From positions 1-64,000 of the forward strand of contig NZ_QGGZ01000007.1 of the NCBI RefSeq assembly GCF_003148825.1: DNA of 64,000 nucleotides. The letters run 5' to 3'. A program made the translations under genes and the position numbers. This stretch comes from Streptomyces sp. CG 926. Its GTDB lineage: Bacteria; Actinomycetota; Actinomycetes; Streptomycetales; Streptomycetaceae. Positions 1 through 9,123 of the stretch are shown here, piece by piece; the stretch's first letter is position 1, and each line of letters begins with the position of its first letter. The notes beneath the pieces were generated by a model that saw only the letters and a list, made by a program, of their open reading frames with translations, ran no database searches and was not told the DNA's origin.

Positions 1-95
1 TCATCCACCGAAGTGGACGGGGTATCAACTTCTGGCGTTGATTTTTGGCACGCTGTTGAGTTCTCAAGGAACGGACGCTTCCTTTGTACTCACCC
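1..95 (-). other. Probable 16S rRNA operon leader (pre-rRNA processing region)
   Basis: Read on the minus strand, this stretch has the form I remember for the leader just upstream of Streptomyces 16S genes: TTGAGAACTCAACAGCGTGC, then a run ending GTTGATACCCCGTCCAC and a short hairpin at the window edge. The 16S gene itself would lie to the left, outside the window, transcribed leftward. No rRNA sequence is present here. The identification rests on recall of the leader, not on an alignment. Confidence 0.7.
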
Positions 96-139
96 CGCGC
101 ATCCGCTGGGCTTTCCTCCGGGCTTTCGTTCTGTTCTTG

Positions 140-245
140 CGTTTCCGACTCTATCAGACTCTTTCGTGTCCGACTTCCTCGGCGCTTTCCAGGTATTCGC
201 TTTCGCGTTTTCCCTTTCCGGCGGTTCCGACTCTATCAGTGGTTT
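140..245 (-). promoter_or_regulatory. Tandem rRNA-type promoter cores
   Basis: The 15-mer TTCCGACTCTATCAG occurs twice, at 143-157 and 225-239. On the minus strand each reads CTGATAGAGTCGGAA, containing TAGAGT, which fits the TAnnnT -10 pattern of the principal sigma factor. The copies are 82 bp apart. Streptomyces rRNA operons characteristically carry several tandem promoters of similar sequence. The -35 boxes are weak by eye. Bases 250-430 show nothing further that I can call. Confidence 0.6.
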
Positions 246-430
246 TCCTTCTCCCTGACCACTCGCCGTATTACCGAAAAGGCATACGAAAAGAAGGGTG
301 GGATCAAGATCGATGCTGAAGAGGAGGAGTCCCGTCCATCGGCCGTTCGCGAGAAGTTCACACGAGGCGTCCTGGCGGGAGTCACGACAGTACAGCTCCG
401 GGGGTGCCCAAGCAAATCGATTCAGGCGTA

Positions 431-455
431 TGGTCTAGTCCACCGGTCTAGTCCA
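431..455. promoter_or_regulatory. Double DasR-like operator (dre) upstream of crr-ptsI
   Basis: Two near-identical 12-mers lie back to back: TGGTCTAGTCCA (431-442) and CGGTCTAGTCCA (444-455). Both are close to the dre consensus built around TGGTCTAGACCA. DasR is the GntR-type N-acetylglucosamine regulator of Streptomyces and is known to control pts genes and chitinases. The pair lies about 145 bp upstream of the crr start, a sensible operator distance. Binding is inferred from sequence only. Confidence 0.75.
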
Positions 456-599
456 CTAGTCTCCCTGCCAACGGAGACGCTCGGACCAGGACCAACATCG
501 GGCGAACCCGAACATCTTGTGCCATATCCTTCAGAAGAGTACGCCGTTCGCGACAGTCAGTGACGGCGACACGAAGAGCCCCACCCCTGGGAGGCCCCC

Positions 600-1049
600 A
601 TGACCAGCGTGACGTCCCCACTTGCCGGACGCGCCATCGGACTCGCGGCAGTGCCCGATCCGGTGTTCTCCGGCGCGATGGTGGGACCGGGCACCGCTAT
701 TGACCCCGTGCGTGAGGCTTCCGAGGCGGTGTCCCCCGTCGACGGTGTGGTCGTCTCCCTGCACCCGCACGCGTACGTGGTCGTCGACGGCGAGGGTCAC
801 GGTGTCCTCACGCACCTCGGGATCGACACGGTCCAGCTCAACGGCGAGGGCTTCGAGCTCCTCGTGAACAAGGGCGACACCGTGACCCGTGGCCAGGCCG
901 TGATCCGCTGGAACCCCGCCGCTGTCGAGGCAGCCGGCAAGTCGCCGATCTGCCCGGTCGTGGCGCTCGAGGCAACCGTCGAATCCCTCTCCGACGTCGT
1001 CGAATCCGGCGACGTGAAGGCTGACGACGCTCTCTTCAGCTGGCAGTGA
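600..1049 (+). CDS. crr: PTS glucose-family IIA component (Crr)
   Basis: A 149-residue protein, the usual size for a free-standing IIA-Glc domain. It accepts phosphate from HPr and passes it to a sugar-specific IIB domain; in Streptomyces this serves N-acetylglucosamine uptake. The phosphorylated histidine is His72 in THLGIDT, and the supporting histidine is His57 in HPHAY. A good ribosome site (GGGAGG at 589-594) precedes the ATG. ptsI follows after 74 bases, so the two are probably co-transcribed under the dre sites at 431-455. Confidence 0.95.
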   Translation: MTSVTSPLAGRAIGLAAVPDPVFSGAMVGPGTAIDPVREASEAVSPVDGVVVSLHPHAYVVVDGEGHGVLTHLGIDTVQLNGEGFELLVNKGDTVTRGQAVIRWNPAAVEAAGKSPICPVVALEATVESLSDVVESGDVKADDALFSWQ

Positions 1050-1123
1050 GTCGTCCGCCGGTACGGGCGAGTCGGATATCCACCGCGGCGGCACGGCCCG
1101 CCGCTCAATCGGAGACGGGTGAA

Positions 1124-2794
1124 ATGGAGACAACGCTGCGAGGCGTCGGCGTGAGCCACGGGGTGGCGATCGGCGAGGTGCGGCACATGGGCACGGCGGT
1201 TCTGGAGCCGCCGGCCCGGCAGATCACCGCGGATGAGGCGGCGCGCGAACAGGGGCGCGCCCGTCAGGCCGTGAGCGCAGTGGCGGCCGATCTGATGGCG
1301 CGTGGCCAGCTGGCCGGTGGCGAGGCCCAGCACGTGCTCGAGGCACAGGCGATGATCGCCGAGGACCCCGAGCTGATGGCGGACGTCGACCGGCGGATCG
1401 CCGTCGGCAGCACCGCGGAGCGCGGTGTGTACGACGCGTTCGCCGCGTACCGCGACCTGCTCGCGGGGGCCGGCGAGTACATGGCCGGCCGGGTGGCCGA
1501 CCTGGACGACGTACGCAACCGCATCGTGGCGCGGCTGCTGGGTGTGCCGATGCCGGGTGTACCCGACAGCGACGAGCCGTACGTGCTGATCGCGCGGGAC
1601 CTGGCGCCGGCCGACACGGCGCTGCTCGACCCGGCGCTCGTCCTCGGGTTCGTGACCGAGGAGGGCGGGCCGACCAGCCACAGCGCCATCCTCGCGCGGG
1701 CGCTCGGCGTGCCGGCGATCGTGGCGCTGCCGGGTGCCGGTGAGATCGCCGAGGGCACCATGATCGCGGTGGACGGCAGCACCGGTGACCTGTTCGTGGA
1801 CCCGTCGCCGCAGAAGCGGGCCGAGCTGGAGGCCTCGGCCGCCGAGCGCAGGGCGGCTCTGGCCGCCTCGTCCGGTCCGGGCGCGACCTCCGACGGTCAC
1901 AAGGTGCCGCTGCTGGCCAATGTCGGCGGTCCCGCGGACGTGCCGGCGGCCGTGGAGGCCGGGGCGGAGGGTGTGGGGCTGTTCCGCACCGAGTTCCTGT
2001 TCCTGGACGACAGCAAGAAGGCGCCGTCCGAGGAGAAGCAGGTCGAGTCCTACCGCAAGGTGCTCGAAGCCTTCCCCGAGGGCCGTGTCGTGGTGCGGGT
2101 GCTCGATGCCGGCGCCGACAAGCCGCTGGACTTCCTGACGCCGGGCGACGAACCCAACCCGGCGCTGGGTGTGCGCGGGCTGCGTTCTCTGCTGGACCAC
2201 CCGGACGTGCTGCGCACGCAGCTCACCGCGCTGGCCAAGGCGGCCGAGGGGCTGCCGGTCTACCTCGAGGTCATGGCGCCGATGGTCGCCGACCGGATCG
2301 ACGCCAAGGCCTTCGCGGACGCCTGCCGGGAGGCCGGTCTGAAGGCGAAGTTCGGCGCGATGGTGGAGATCCCCTCCGCCGCGCTGCGGGCGCGCTCGAT
2401 CCTCCAGGAGGTCGAGTTCCTGTCGCTGGGCACGAACGATCTGGCCCAGTACGCCTTCGCGGCCGACCGGCAGGTCGGCGCCGTCTCGCGGCTCCAGGAC
2501 CCGTGGCAGCCGGCGCTGCTCGACCTGATCGCCATGTCGGCGGACGCCGCCAAGGCGGAGGGCAAGAGCTGCGGTGTCTGTGGCGAGGCGGCTTCCGATC
2601 CGCTGCTGGCCTGTGTGCTGACCGGTCTGGGTGTCACCTCTCTCTCGATGGGTGCCGCTTCGATTCCTTACGTGCGGGCGACGCTCGCCAAGTACACGCT
2701 GGCCCAGTGCGAGCGTGCCGCGGCGGCGGCTCGTGCGTCGGACAGTGCCGAGGAGGCCCGGGTGGCCGCTCAGGCGGTGCTGTCCGGCGAGTAG
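1124..2794 (+). CDS. ptsI: PTS enzyme I, PEP-protein phosphotransferase
   Basis: A 556-residue cytosolic enzyme that takes phosphate from phosphoenolpyruvate and hands it to HPr. The swivelling phosphohistidine is His186 in GGPTSHSAILAR. The PEP-binding barrel follows, with LGTNDLAQYAFAADR and the catalytic Cys486 in GVCGEAASDP. The reading frame is open back to 1046, but I chose the ATG at 1124 because GGAGACGGG lies just before it and METTLRGVGVSHGVAIG matches the family N-terminus. No ptsH lies nearby, so HPr must be encoded elsewhere. Confidence 0.95.
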   Translation: METTLRGVGVSHGVAIGEVRHMGTAVLEPPARQITADEAAREQGRARQAVSAVAADLMARGQLAGGEAQHVLEAQAMIAEDPELMADVDRRIAVGSTAERGVYDAFAAYRDLLAGAGEYMAGRVADLDDVRNRIVARLLGVPMPGVPDSDEPYVLIARDLAPADTALLDPALVLGFVTEEGGPTSHSAILARALGVPAIVALPGAGEIAEGTMIAVDGSTGDLFVDPSPQKRAELEASAAERRAALAASSGPGATSDGHKVPLLANVGGPADVPAAVEAGAEGVGLFRTEFLFLDDSKKAPSEEKQVESYRKVLEAFPEGRVVVRVLDAGADKPLDFLTPGDEPNPALGVRGLRSLLDHPDVLRTQLTALAKAAEGLPVYLEVMAPMVADRIDAKAFADACREAGLKAKFGAMVEIPSAALRARSILQEVEFLSLGTNDLAQYAFAADRQVGAVSRLQDPWQPALLDLIAMSADAAKAEGKSCGVCGEAASDPLLACVLTGLGVTSLSMGAASIPYVRATLAKYTLAQCERAAAAARASDSAEEARVAAQAVLSGE

Positions 2795-2822
2795 CCGGTA
2801 GCCGGATGGTGCGGTGTTCGTT

Positions 2823-2857
2823 CCGAGGGGTCCTCGCCGGTGGCGAGGGCCCCTCGG
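2823..2857 (+). terminator. Hairpin terminator after ptsI
   Basis: CCGAGGGGTCCTCGCC, a 3-base loop and GGCGAGGGCCCCTCGG form a 16-bp stem with one non-Watson-Crick pair. It lies 28 bases past the ptsI stop and before a convergent gene, so it may serve both strands. There is no T-run, as is common in Streptomyces. Confidence 0.75.
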
Positions 2858-2884
2858 TCCGTCCCGGACCGGTCGGTGGTGGGG

Positions 2885-3856
2885 TCAGTGGTGCGGTCCG
2901 GGTGCGTCGACCTCGTAGCCCGGGCAGTATTCGACGCCCGATTCGGGGGCGACCGGGTCTCCGGTGTCGGCGTCGGTGCAGTAGGCGTTGAAGACGGCGG
3001 CGGCGGACAGGACGGTCAGCCGGCCGCGGTCCAGGCGCCAGCCGTGGACCCGGTCCCGGCCCTGCCCCGTCGTGCGTACCACCAGTCCCCCGGGGCCGCC
3101 GAGAGCGAGCCCGGCGGCGAGGACCGTCACGAAGTCGAGGCCTTCCCGGGCCTCGATGCGGGGCGGTGCGTCGGGATCGTCGGTGGTGTCGGCGTGCAGG
3201 ACGGCGACGAGCTGATGCGCCTCGGTCGGGATGCTGCAGACGAAGTGGTGGTGGCCCGGTCCGGCGCCTGCCACGAGGCGTTTGAGCGCGTCGGTGGCCC
3301 GGTCGAAGGAGGCGTGGCCGATGTCCTCGCCGCAGTCCGCGCAGTGACCGACCTCGGCGAGGACCCCGGTGGCGTACTCCCAGGTGGCCTGGCGGACGGC
3401 CTCGTCGACGAGGAGTGGGACGAGCTCGTCGATCGGCTGGCCGCCGTAGGGCAGGAGAGCGCCGCTGCCGGCGAGTTCGGCGGTGAAGCGGGCTCGGGCA
3501 TCGACGGTGTCCGGGTCGAGGCCGGTCTCTCCGCAGAACTCGGCGTACTCCTCGGGATCGAAGAGGGCGACGGTGGTGTGGATTCCTTGGGCCGCGAGGG
3601 ACCTGAGCAGGGCGTCCACGTGGTGGAGGTAGTCCTGGTGGTCGTCGAAGGCGAAGCTGCGGTAGCCGCGCATGGCCGCGAAGTCCCCGGCGTCGGCCAG
3701 GAGGCCGACGGTGCCGGGGACCTCACGGCGCAGCAGGCGGCGCCGGTCGGTGGTGCGGGTCCGGTGCGTGCCCGTGCGCCTGCCGGCGCCCGTGACCGTG
3801 CTCGCGTCCGGGTTCGGGTTCGGGTTGTTCGTACCCGTGTCGTGCTTGCGTGGCAT
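2885..3856 (-). CDS. Conserved hypothetical protein
   Basis: A 323-residue protein that I do not recognise. The first 40 residues are Arg/Thr/Asn/Pro-rich and probably disordered. The rest is acidic and soluble with no membrane segment. A CADC pair sits in the middle (GHCADCGEDIGHASFD), and a GHHHFVCSIP stretch near residue 215 could bind metal. The start MPRKHDTG (ATG at 3856) is preferred over the upstream ATG at 3877 because it begins at the basic tail. It stands alone, convergent with ptsI and about 65 bases upstream of the downstream gene's stop. Confidence 0.7.
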   Translation of the reverse strand: MPRKHDTGTNNPNPNPDASTVTGAGRRTGTHRTRTTDRRRLLRREVPGTVGLLADAGDFAAMRGYRSFAFDDHQDYLHHVDALLRSLAAQGIHTTVALFDPEEYAEFCGETGLDPDTVDARARFTAELAGSGALLPYGGQPIDELVPLLVDEAVRQATWEYATGVLAEVGHCADCGEDIGHASFDRATDALKRLVAGAGPGHHHFVCSIPTEAHQLVAVLHADTTDDPDAPPRIEAREGLDFVTVLAAGLALGGPGGLVVRTTGQGRDRVHGWRLDRGRLTVLSAAAVFNAYCTDADTGDPVAPESGVEYCPGYEVDAPGPHH

Positions 3857-3919
3857 GGCTCCCCCTGAGTATCGCAATCACTTGCTCACTCAGAGTAATC
3901 ATCGCCACTGACAGTGGCC

Positions 3920-5908
3920 TCAGCCGCGGGTGCCGGTGCGGGTGCGGGCCAGCTCCTCGTAGAAGTGGAGGAGGTCGAGGTTGTCGACGGAGCCCGGGTT
4001 GACCGCCTTGGCCAGGGGGGCGCCCTGCAGGAGGCGCTTGACCGGGACCTCGATGCGCTTGCCGGTGAGGGTGTGCGGGATGCCGGGAACTTCCATGATC
4101 TCGTCCGGGACGTGGCGCGGGGAGAGTTCCTCGCGGATGGTCGCCTTGATCCGGGCGCGCAGGTCGTCGTCGAGCGTCGCGCCGGGGACGAGGTGGACGA
4201 AGAGCGGCATCCAGTAGCCGCCGTTCGGCTCCTCCAGGCCGATGACCAGGGATTCCTTGATCTCGGGGAGGCGTTCGACGGCCTCGTAGATGTCGGCGGA
4301 TCCCATCCGGACGCCCTGCCGGTTGAGGGTGGAGTCGGAGCGGCCGTGGATGATCACCGAGCCGTGGTCGGTGAGGGTGATCCAGTCACCGTGGCGCCAG
4401 ACGCCCGGGAACATCTCGAAGTAGCTGTCGCGGTAGCGGCTGCCGTCGGGGTCGTTCCAGAAGTGGATCGGCATGGACGGCATGGGGTTGGTCACGACGA
4501 GCTCGCCGACCTCGCCGATGACGGGCTTGCCGGACGGGTCCCAGGCCTGGAGGTCCGTGCCGAGGCAGGCGGCCTGGAGTTCGCCGATGTGGACCGGGAG
4601 GGTGGGCACGGCGCCCGCGAAGCAGCTGCACACGTCGGTGCCGCCACTGACGGAGGCGATCCAGAGGTCTTCGGCGACCTCGTCGTGGAGCCAGCGGAAG
4701 CCGTCGGGCGGGAGCGGGGAGCCGGTGGTGGCCACACACTTCACGGCGGAGAGGTCGAAGTCGCGGGACGGGTGGACCTCGGCCTTGCGGCAAGCCATGA
4801 CGTAGGCGGCGGAGGTGCCGTAGAGGGTGGCCTTCGTCCGCTCGGCGATGCGCCACTGGGCACCCGTGTCGGGGTAGCCGGGGCTGCCGTCGTAGAGGAC
4901 GACGGTCGTCCCGGTGAGCAGGCCGGAGATGAGGAAGTTCCACATCATCCAGCCGGTGGAGGTGTACCAGAAGAACCGGTCCTCGGGGCCGAGGTCGCAG
5001 TGCAGGCCGAGCTGCTTGAGGTGTTCGAGGAGGATGCCGCCCTGGGACTGGACGATGGCCTTCGGGAGGCCGGTCGTACCGGAGGAGTACAGCACCCAGA
5101 GCGGGTGGTCGAAGGGGACCGGCTCGAACACGGGCTCGGAGTCGCCCGAGGTCAGGGCGGACCATGCGAGAGCGCCTTCGGGGGCGGGCGTGCCGAGGAG
5201 CGGGATGTGGACGACGGCGCGCAGGGACGGGAGCTCCGCGCGGAGTTCGGCGACGGTCTCGCGGCGGTCGTGCTCCTTGCCGCCGTAGCGGTAGCCGTCC
5301 ACGGTGAACAGGACGACCGGCTCGACCTGCTGGAAGCGGTCGAGGACGCTGCGGGCGCCGAAGTCGGGGGCGCAGGAGGTCCAGACCCCGCCGACGGCGG
5401 CGGTGGCGAGGAGGGCGACCGCGGCCTCGGGGATGTTGGGGAGGTAGCCGCTGATCCGGTCGCCGGGGCGGACGCCGAGGGCGCGCAGTTCGGCGGCGAG
5501 CGAGCCGACCTGGCGGCGGAGCTCGGCCCAGCTGACGGGGACCACCTCGTGGGTCTCGTCGACGTACAGCAGGGCGGCGTCGCCGGAGCGCGCCGGGTCC
5601 TCGCCGGCGCGCAGGGCGTGCTCCGCGTAGTTGAGGGTGGCGCCGTCGAACCAGCGTGCGCCGGGCATGGAGCGGTCGGCGAGGACGGCTGCGTACGGGG
5701 TGGTGAAGCGGACGTCGAACCACTCGGCGACGGCCTGCCAAAAGGTGTCGAGCTCGTCGACGGACCAGCGGTGCAGGGCGGGGTAGCCACCGTCGGCCGG
5801 GGCTCCGTGGCGCTCGGCGGCCCAGGCCTGGAAGGCGGTGATCCGGGCCGCGGCGATCCGGTCGGGGCCCGGCGCCCAGAGGGGTTCCGGCTGCGTGGCT
5901 GAGGTCAT
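3920..5908 (-). CDS. aacS: Acetoacetyl-CoA synthetase
   Basis: A 662-residue ANL-superfamily enzyme that activates acetoacetate with ATP and CoA. It has the long N-terminal ACS domain, the AMP-binding signature YSSGTTGLPK, and the C-terminal GKRIEVPVKRLL containing the adenylating lysine. The size fits acetoacetyl-CoA synthetase (about 650) better than acetyl-CoA synthetase because of the WMPLFVHLVPGATLDDDL-type C-terminal region. The start MTSATQPEP (ATG at 5908) has GGGAG nearby; the longer frame to 6055 lacks codon structure. Confidence 0.9.
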   Translation of the reverse strand: MTSATQPEPLWAPGPDRIAAARITAFQAWAAERHGAPADGGYPALHRWSVDELDTFWQAVAEWFDVRFTTPYAAVLADRSMPGARWFDGATLNYAEHALRAGEDPARSGDAALLYVDETHEVVPVSWAELRRQVGSLAAELRALGVRPGDRISGYLPNIPEAAVALLATAAVGGVWTSCAPDFGARSVLDRFQQVEPVVLFTVDGYRYGGKEHDRRETVAELRAELPSLRAVVHIPLLGTPAPEGALAWSALTSGDSEPVFEPVPFDHPLWVLYSSGTTGLPKAIVQSQGGILLEHLKQLGLHCDLGPEDRFFWYTSTGWMMWNFLISGLLTGTTVVLYDGSPGYPDTGAQWRIAERTKATLYGTSAAYVMACRKAEVHPSRDFDLSAVKCVATTGSPLPPDGFRWLHDEVAEDLWIASVSGGTDVCSCFAGAVPTLPVHIGELQAACLGTDLQAWDPSGKPVIGEVGELVVTNPMPSMPIHFWNDPDGSRYRDSYFEMFPGVWRHGDWITLTDHGSVIIHGRSDSTLNRQGVRMGSADIYEAVERLPEIKESLVIGLEEPNGGYWMPLFVHLVPGATLDDDLRARIKATIREELSPRHVPDEIMEVPGIPHTLTGKRIEVPVKRLLQGAPLAKAVNPGSVDNLDLLHFYEELARTRTGTRG

Positions 5909-6129
5909 GGGTCGGCTCCCGGTCAAGTCTGCGGCTCGCGCTTCGTGTGCGTTCGGTGCCGTCGCGCGGGGGTGTGGGCGCGGCGGCTCACAGGGACCAT
6001 GCCATGTGATCGTCCGCTGCACCAGGGTTGCCCTGGCGGGTCGGGTGATCGGCACCGGGGTGCCGCTGCCGGGTGAACGACAGTTGAACGCCGTCCCCTC
6101 GGCCGGGGGCCGGTGGCAGGGTGAGCGGC

Positions 6130-8478
6130 ATGAACGGTCGTGATCTGGTACGTGCGGTGAAAGACATCGGTACGGAGCGCGGTCGGCGCGCCTGGCGTGC
6201 GGCCTGGCGCCATCGGCGCTCGGACGCGGTGGGGCTGCCGCGCCGGGGCGCGGAGCGGGCGCGCGTGCCGGGGCTGCTGACCGGTACGGAGGCCCGGCCG
6301 GGCGGCGGTGTGCTGCGGTTCGCGCGCTCCGAGCTGCTGGTACGGGTGGCGGTGGGCGGCGCGGTGTTCTGGAGCTGGGACGGGGCCGGGCCGACGCCCT
6401 CGTACGCGGTGGTGGGCGACGGCCCGGAACCGGATCCGCGGGCCGTGCTGGAGCCGGACACCGGGGGTGGCTGGCGGGTGGTGTCGGAGCGGGTGACGGT
6501 GGCGGTGTCTCGGCACGGGGCGCTGGAGGTGCGTACGCCGGGCGGGACGGTGCTGCGGCGGGAGGCGCCGCCGCGGTGGTGGGAGCCGGTGGATCCGCGG
6601 ATGGGCGCGGCGCGGTGGCTGCAGCGGAGCGAGGTACCGGCGGACGCGCGGTTCTTCGGGCTGGGTGGGCGGGCCGCGGGGCCTCGGTTGCGGGACGGGG
6701 CGTACCGGTTGTGGAACACGGATCCGAAGGGGGGCTTCGGGCCGGGGGTCGATCCGCTGTACCTGACGATGCCGGTGCAGATGGTGGTCGCGGACGCGGG
6801 GACGCATCTGGTGTTCCACGACAACTCGTGGGACGGGCGGGTGGTGCTGCGCGAGGGTGAGGAGGGCGCGGGTTCGGGGCCGGACCGGCCGGGGGCGAGT
6901 GAGTTGCGGATGGAGGGCGGGCCGCTGCGGTGCTGGGTGTTGGTGGGGACGCCGGCGCGGGTGTTGCAGGGGTGGTCGGGGCTGACGGGTGCGGCGGCGG
7001 TGCCGCCGGAGTGGGCGCTGGGGTACCAGCACGCGCGGTGGGGGTTCGGGAGCGCGGAGGAGGTGCGGCGGGTGGTGGCGGGGTATGCGTCGCGCGGGCT
7101 CGCGCTGTCGGCCGTACACCTGGACATCGATCACTACGACGGGCACCGGGTGTTCACGGTGGACGAGGGGCGGTTCCCGGATCTTCCGGAGCTGTCGCGG
7201 GAGTTGGAGGAGCTGGGGGTGCGGCTCGTGTCGATCGTGGACCCGGCGGTGAAGGCGGGCGACGGGGTGCACGCGTCGGGGCTGACGGTGGGGGCGGGCG
7301 GGGCCTTCGTGCGGGACGCCCGGGGCGGGGAGGTGCGCGGTGAGGTGTGGCCGGGTGAGTGCGCTTACCCGGATTTCACGGATCCGGCGGTGCGGGAGTG
7401 GTGGGGCGGGCTGTACGAGGAGCGGCTCGCGCGGGGCTTCGCCGGTTTCTGGCACGACATGAACGAGCCGGTGTCGTTCGCGCCGTTCGGGGACACGACG
7501 CTGCCGAGGTCGGCGCGGCACGCGTTGGACGGGGCGGGCGGTGACCATCGCGAGGGGCACAACGTGTACGCGCTCGGGATGGCGCGGGCGGGGTGGGAGG
7601 GGCTGGTGCGGCTGCGGCCGGCCGAGCGGCCGTTCCTGTTCTCGCGGTCGGGGTGGGCGGGGATGCAGCGGTACGGGGGCACGTGGTCGGGGGATGTGGA
7701 GTCCAGTTGGGAGGGGTTGCGGTCCTCGCTGGCGCTGGTGCTGGGGCTCGGGCTGTGCGGGGTGCCGTACTCGGGTCCGGACGTCGGCGGGTTCGGGGGC
7801 TCGCCGTCCCCGGAGTTGTACGTGCGGTGGCTGCAACTGGGGGCGTATCTGCCGCTGTTCCGGACCCATTCGGCGATCTGGGCGGGGCGTCGGGAGCCGT
7901 GGGAGTTCGGGCCGGAGGTGGCGGAGCAGGCCGCGGCGGTGATGGCGGAGCGGGAGCGGTTGCGGCCGTACTTCGTGACGCTGGCGCATCTGGCGCGGCG
8001 GACGGGCGCGCCGTATGTCCGGCCGGTGTGGTGGGGGACGCCGGAGGAGCGGCAGTTGCGGGACTGCGAGGACACCTTCCTGCTGGGCGACGCGCTGTTG
8101 GTGGCGCCGGTGTTGGAGTGCGGGGCGGACCGGCGGGCGGTACGGCTGCCGCGGGGGCGCTGGTACGACACGGCGACGGGGACGGCGTACGAGGGCCCGG
8201 GGCAGATCCTGCTGGACGCCCCGCAGGGCCGCATCCCGGTGCTGGCGCGGGCGGGGTCGGTGCTGCCGGTGCGGGGTGCCTCCGGCGGCGGGGTGGAACT
8301 GGAGGTGTGGGCGCCGGCGCGGGGGCGTACGGGGGGCGGGGTGGTGATCCGGGATCCGGGACCGGGCTTCGAGCCGGGTGAGGTGGAGCGGTACACGGTG
8401 CGGTGGGTGGGGGACGCGGTGGTGGTGGAGGACGAGGCGGGGCTCCGGGTGGAGGGGGTCACCGTACGGGGGCTGTAG
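6130..8478 (+). CDS. Glycoside hydrolase family 31 alpha-glucosidase
   Basis: A 782-residue retaining glycosidase, probably cleaving alpha-linked glucose or xylose from oligosaccharides. The nucleophile is Asp443 in GFWHDMNEP and the likely acid/base is Asp522 in TWSGDVESSW, in the order expected for GH31. A beta-sandwich precedes the catalytic barrel (about residues 280-630), and C-terminal beta domains follow. There is no signal peptide, so it acts in the cytoplasm. GTG at 6121 is an alternative start 3 codons upstream. It is divergent from aacS across about 220 bp. Its third-position G usage is extreme even for this genome. Confidence 0.9.
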   Translation: MNGRDLVRAVKDIGTERGRRAWRAAWRHRRSDAVGLPRRGAERARVPGLLTGTEARPGGGVLRFARSELLVRVAVGGAVFWSWDGAGPTPSYAVVGDGPEPDPRAVLEPDTGGGWRVVSERVTVAVSRHGALEVRTPGGTVLRREAPPRWWEPVDPRMGAARWLQRSEVPADARFFGLGGRAAGPRLRDGAYRLWNTDPKGGFGPGVDPLYLTMPVQMVVADAGTHLVFHDNSWDGRVVLREGEEGAGSGPDRPGASELRMEGGPLRCWVLVGTPARVLQGWSGLTGAAAVPPEWALGYQHARWGFGSAEEVRRVVAGYASRGLALSAVHLDIDHYDGHRVFTVDEGRFPDLPELSRELEELGVRLVSIVDPAVKAGDGVHASGLTVGAGGAFVRDARGGEVRGEVWPGECAYPDFTDPAVREWWGGLYEERLARGFAGFWHDMNEPVSFAPFGDTTLPRSARHALDGAGGDHREGHNVYALGMARAGWEGLVRLRPAERPFLFSRSGWAGMQRYGGTWSGDVESSWEGLRSSLALVLGLGLCGVPYSGPDVGGFGGSPSPELYVRWLQLGAYLPLFRTHSAIWAGRREPWEFGPEVAEQAAAVMAERERLRPYFVTLAHLARRTGAPYVRPVWWGTPEERQLRDCEDTFLLGDALLVAPVLECGADRRAVRLPRGRWYDTATGTAYEGPGQILLDAPQGRIPVLARAGSVLPVRGASGGGVELEVWAPARGRTGGGVVIRDPGPGFEPGEVERYTVRWVGDAVVVEDEAGLRVEGVTVRGL

Positions 8479-8563
8479 GCGCGGGCACTGGCGGGAGCCC
8501 GGGCAGGCGGGCGCGGGGTGGTCTTGCCGGCTATCGGTGCCAGGGCCTGTCTGCGGCCGACGT

Positions 8564-8623
8564 GCAACCATCGGTTGCGTGTCTGTCGGAGGTGGGTTAG
8601 CTTTATATGCAACCGAAGGTTGC
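8564..8623. promoter_or_regulatory. Paired palindromic operators and promoter of the ArsR operon
   Basis: Two perfect 6-3-6 palindromes, GCAACC-ATC-GGTTGC (8564-8578) and GCAACC-GAA-GGTTGC (8609-8623), are centred 45 bp apart. A promoter fits between them: TTGCGT (8575-8580), 17 bp, TAGCTT (8598-8603). The first palindrome covers the -35 box and the second lies over the start point. This is the arrangement expected for autoregulation by the ArsR-type repressor encoded two genes on (9120-9464). Confidence 0.8.
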
Positions 8624-8640
8624 GAAAGATGGAGGCGGCC

Positions 8641-9123
8641 ATGGAGTACGGGAGCATCGAGCGCGAGCTGCACATCGACGCCTCGCCCGAGGTGGTGTTC
8701 GAGGTGCTCAGCAGCCCCGAGCACATCCGGGAGTGGTGGAGCGCCGACACCGCGTTCGAGCCGACCGCGGGCGCGACGGCCCGCCTCACGTGGACCGACG
8801 CGGACACCGGGCGGCAGCAGTCCACGCCGTTCACGGTCGTGGAGGCCGACCCGCCGCGGATGTTCTCGTTCCGCTGGACCTACGACGAAACCGAGACCGG
8901 GACGGACACGGAGACGGCGGGGCCGGGCAATTCGCTCCTGGTGACCTTCGAGCTCGTGCCCACGGACAAAGGGACCACGGTCCACTTCCGCGAGAGCGGC
9001 TACCGCGAGCGGGGCTGGGAGGCCGCCGTGCTCGAAGCCCACTACAACGACCACCGGCAGGGCTGGGACTTCTACCTCCCGCGCCTGGTCGCGACGGCCG
9101 ACCGGTTGGCGGCCGCGCGATGA
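8641..9123 (+). CDS. SRPBCC/AHSA1-family protein
   Basis: A 160-residue START-like lipid/ligand-binding fold. SIERELHIDASPEVVFEVLSS and EHIREWWSAD are typical of the AHSA1 (activator of Hsp90 ATPase-like) branch, with the conserved Trp pair. The ATG has GGAGGCGG just upstream. Its stop overlaps the ArsR start by 4 bases (ATGA), so the two are translationally coupled. ArsR/AHSA1 pairs are common in actinobacteria, but their ligand is unknown. Another family member follows ArsR. Confidence 0.88.
   Translation: MEYGSIERELHIDASPEVVFEVLSSPEHIREWWSADTAFEPTAGATARLTWTDADTGRQQSTPFTVVEADPPRMFSFRWTYDETETGTDTETAGPGNSLLVTFELVPTDKGTTVHFRESGYRERGWEAAVLEAHYNDHRQGWDFYLPRLVATADRLAAAR

Noticed and set aside
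13-563. Short plus-strand ORFs before crr
   Set aside because: They overlap the rRNA leader and promoter sequence, shift between frames and lack ribosome sites.
3914-5902. Open frame of 662 codons antisense to aacS
   Set aside because: Shadow of the acetoacetyl-CoA synthetase gene; composition is repetitive Glu/Val/Gly/Asp with no motif.
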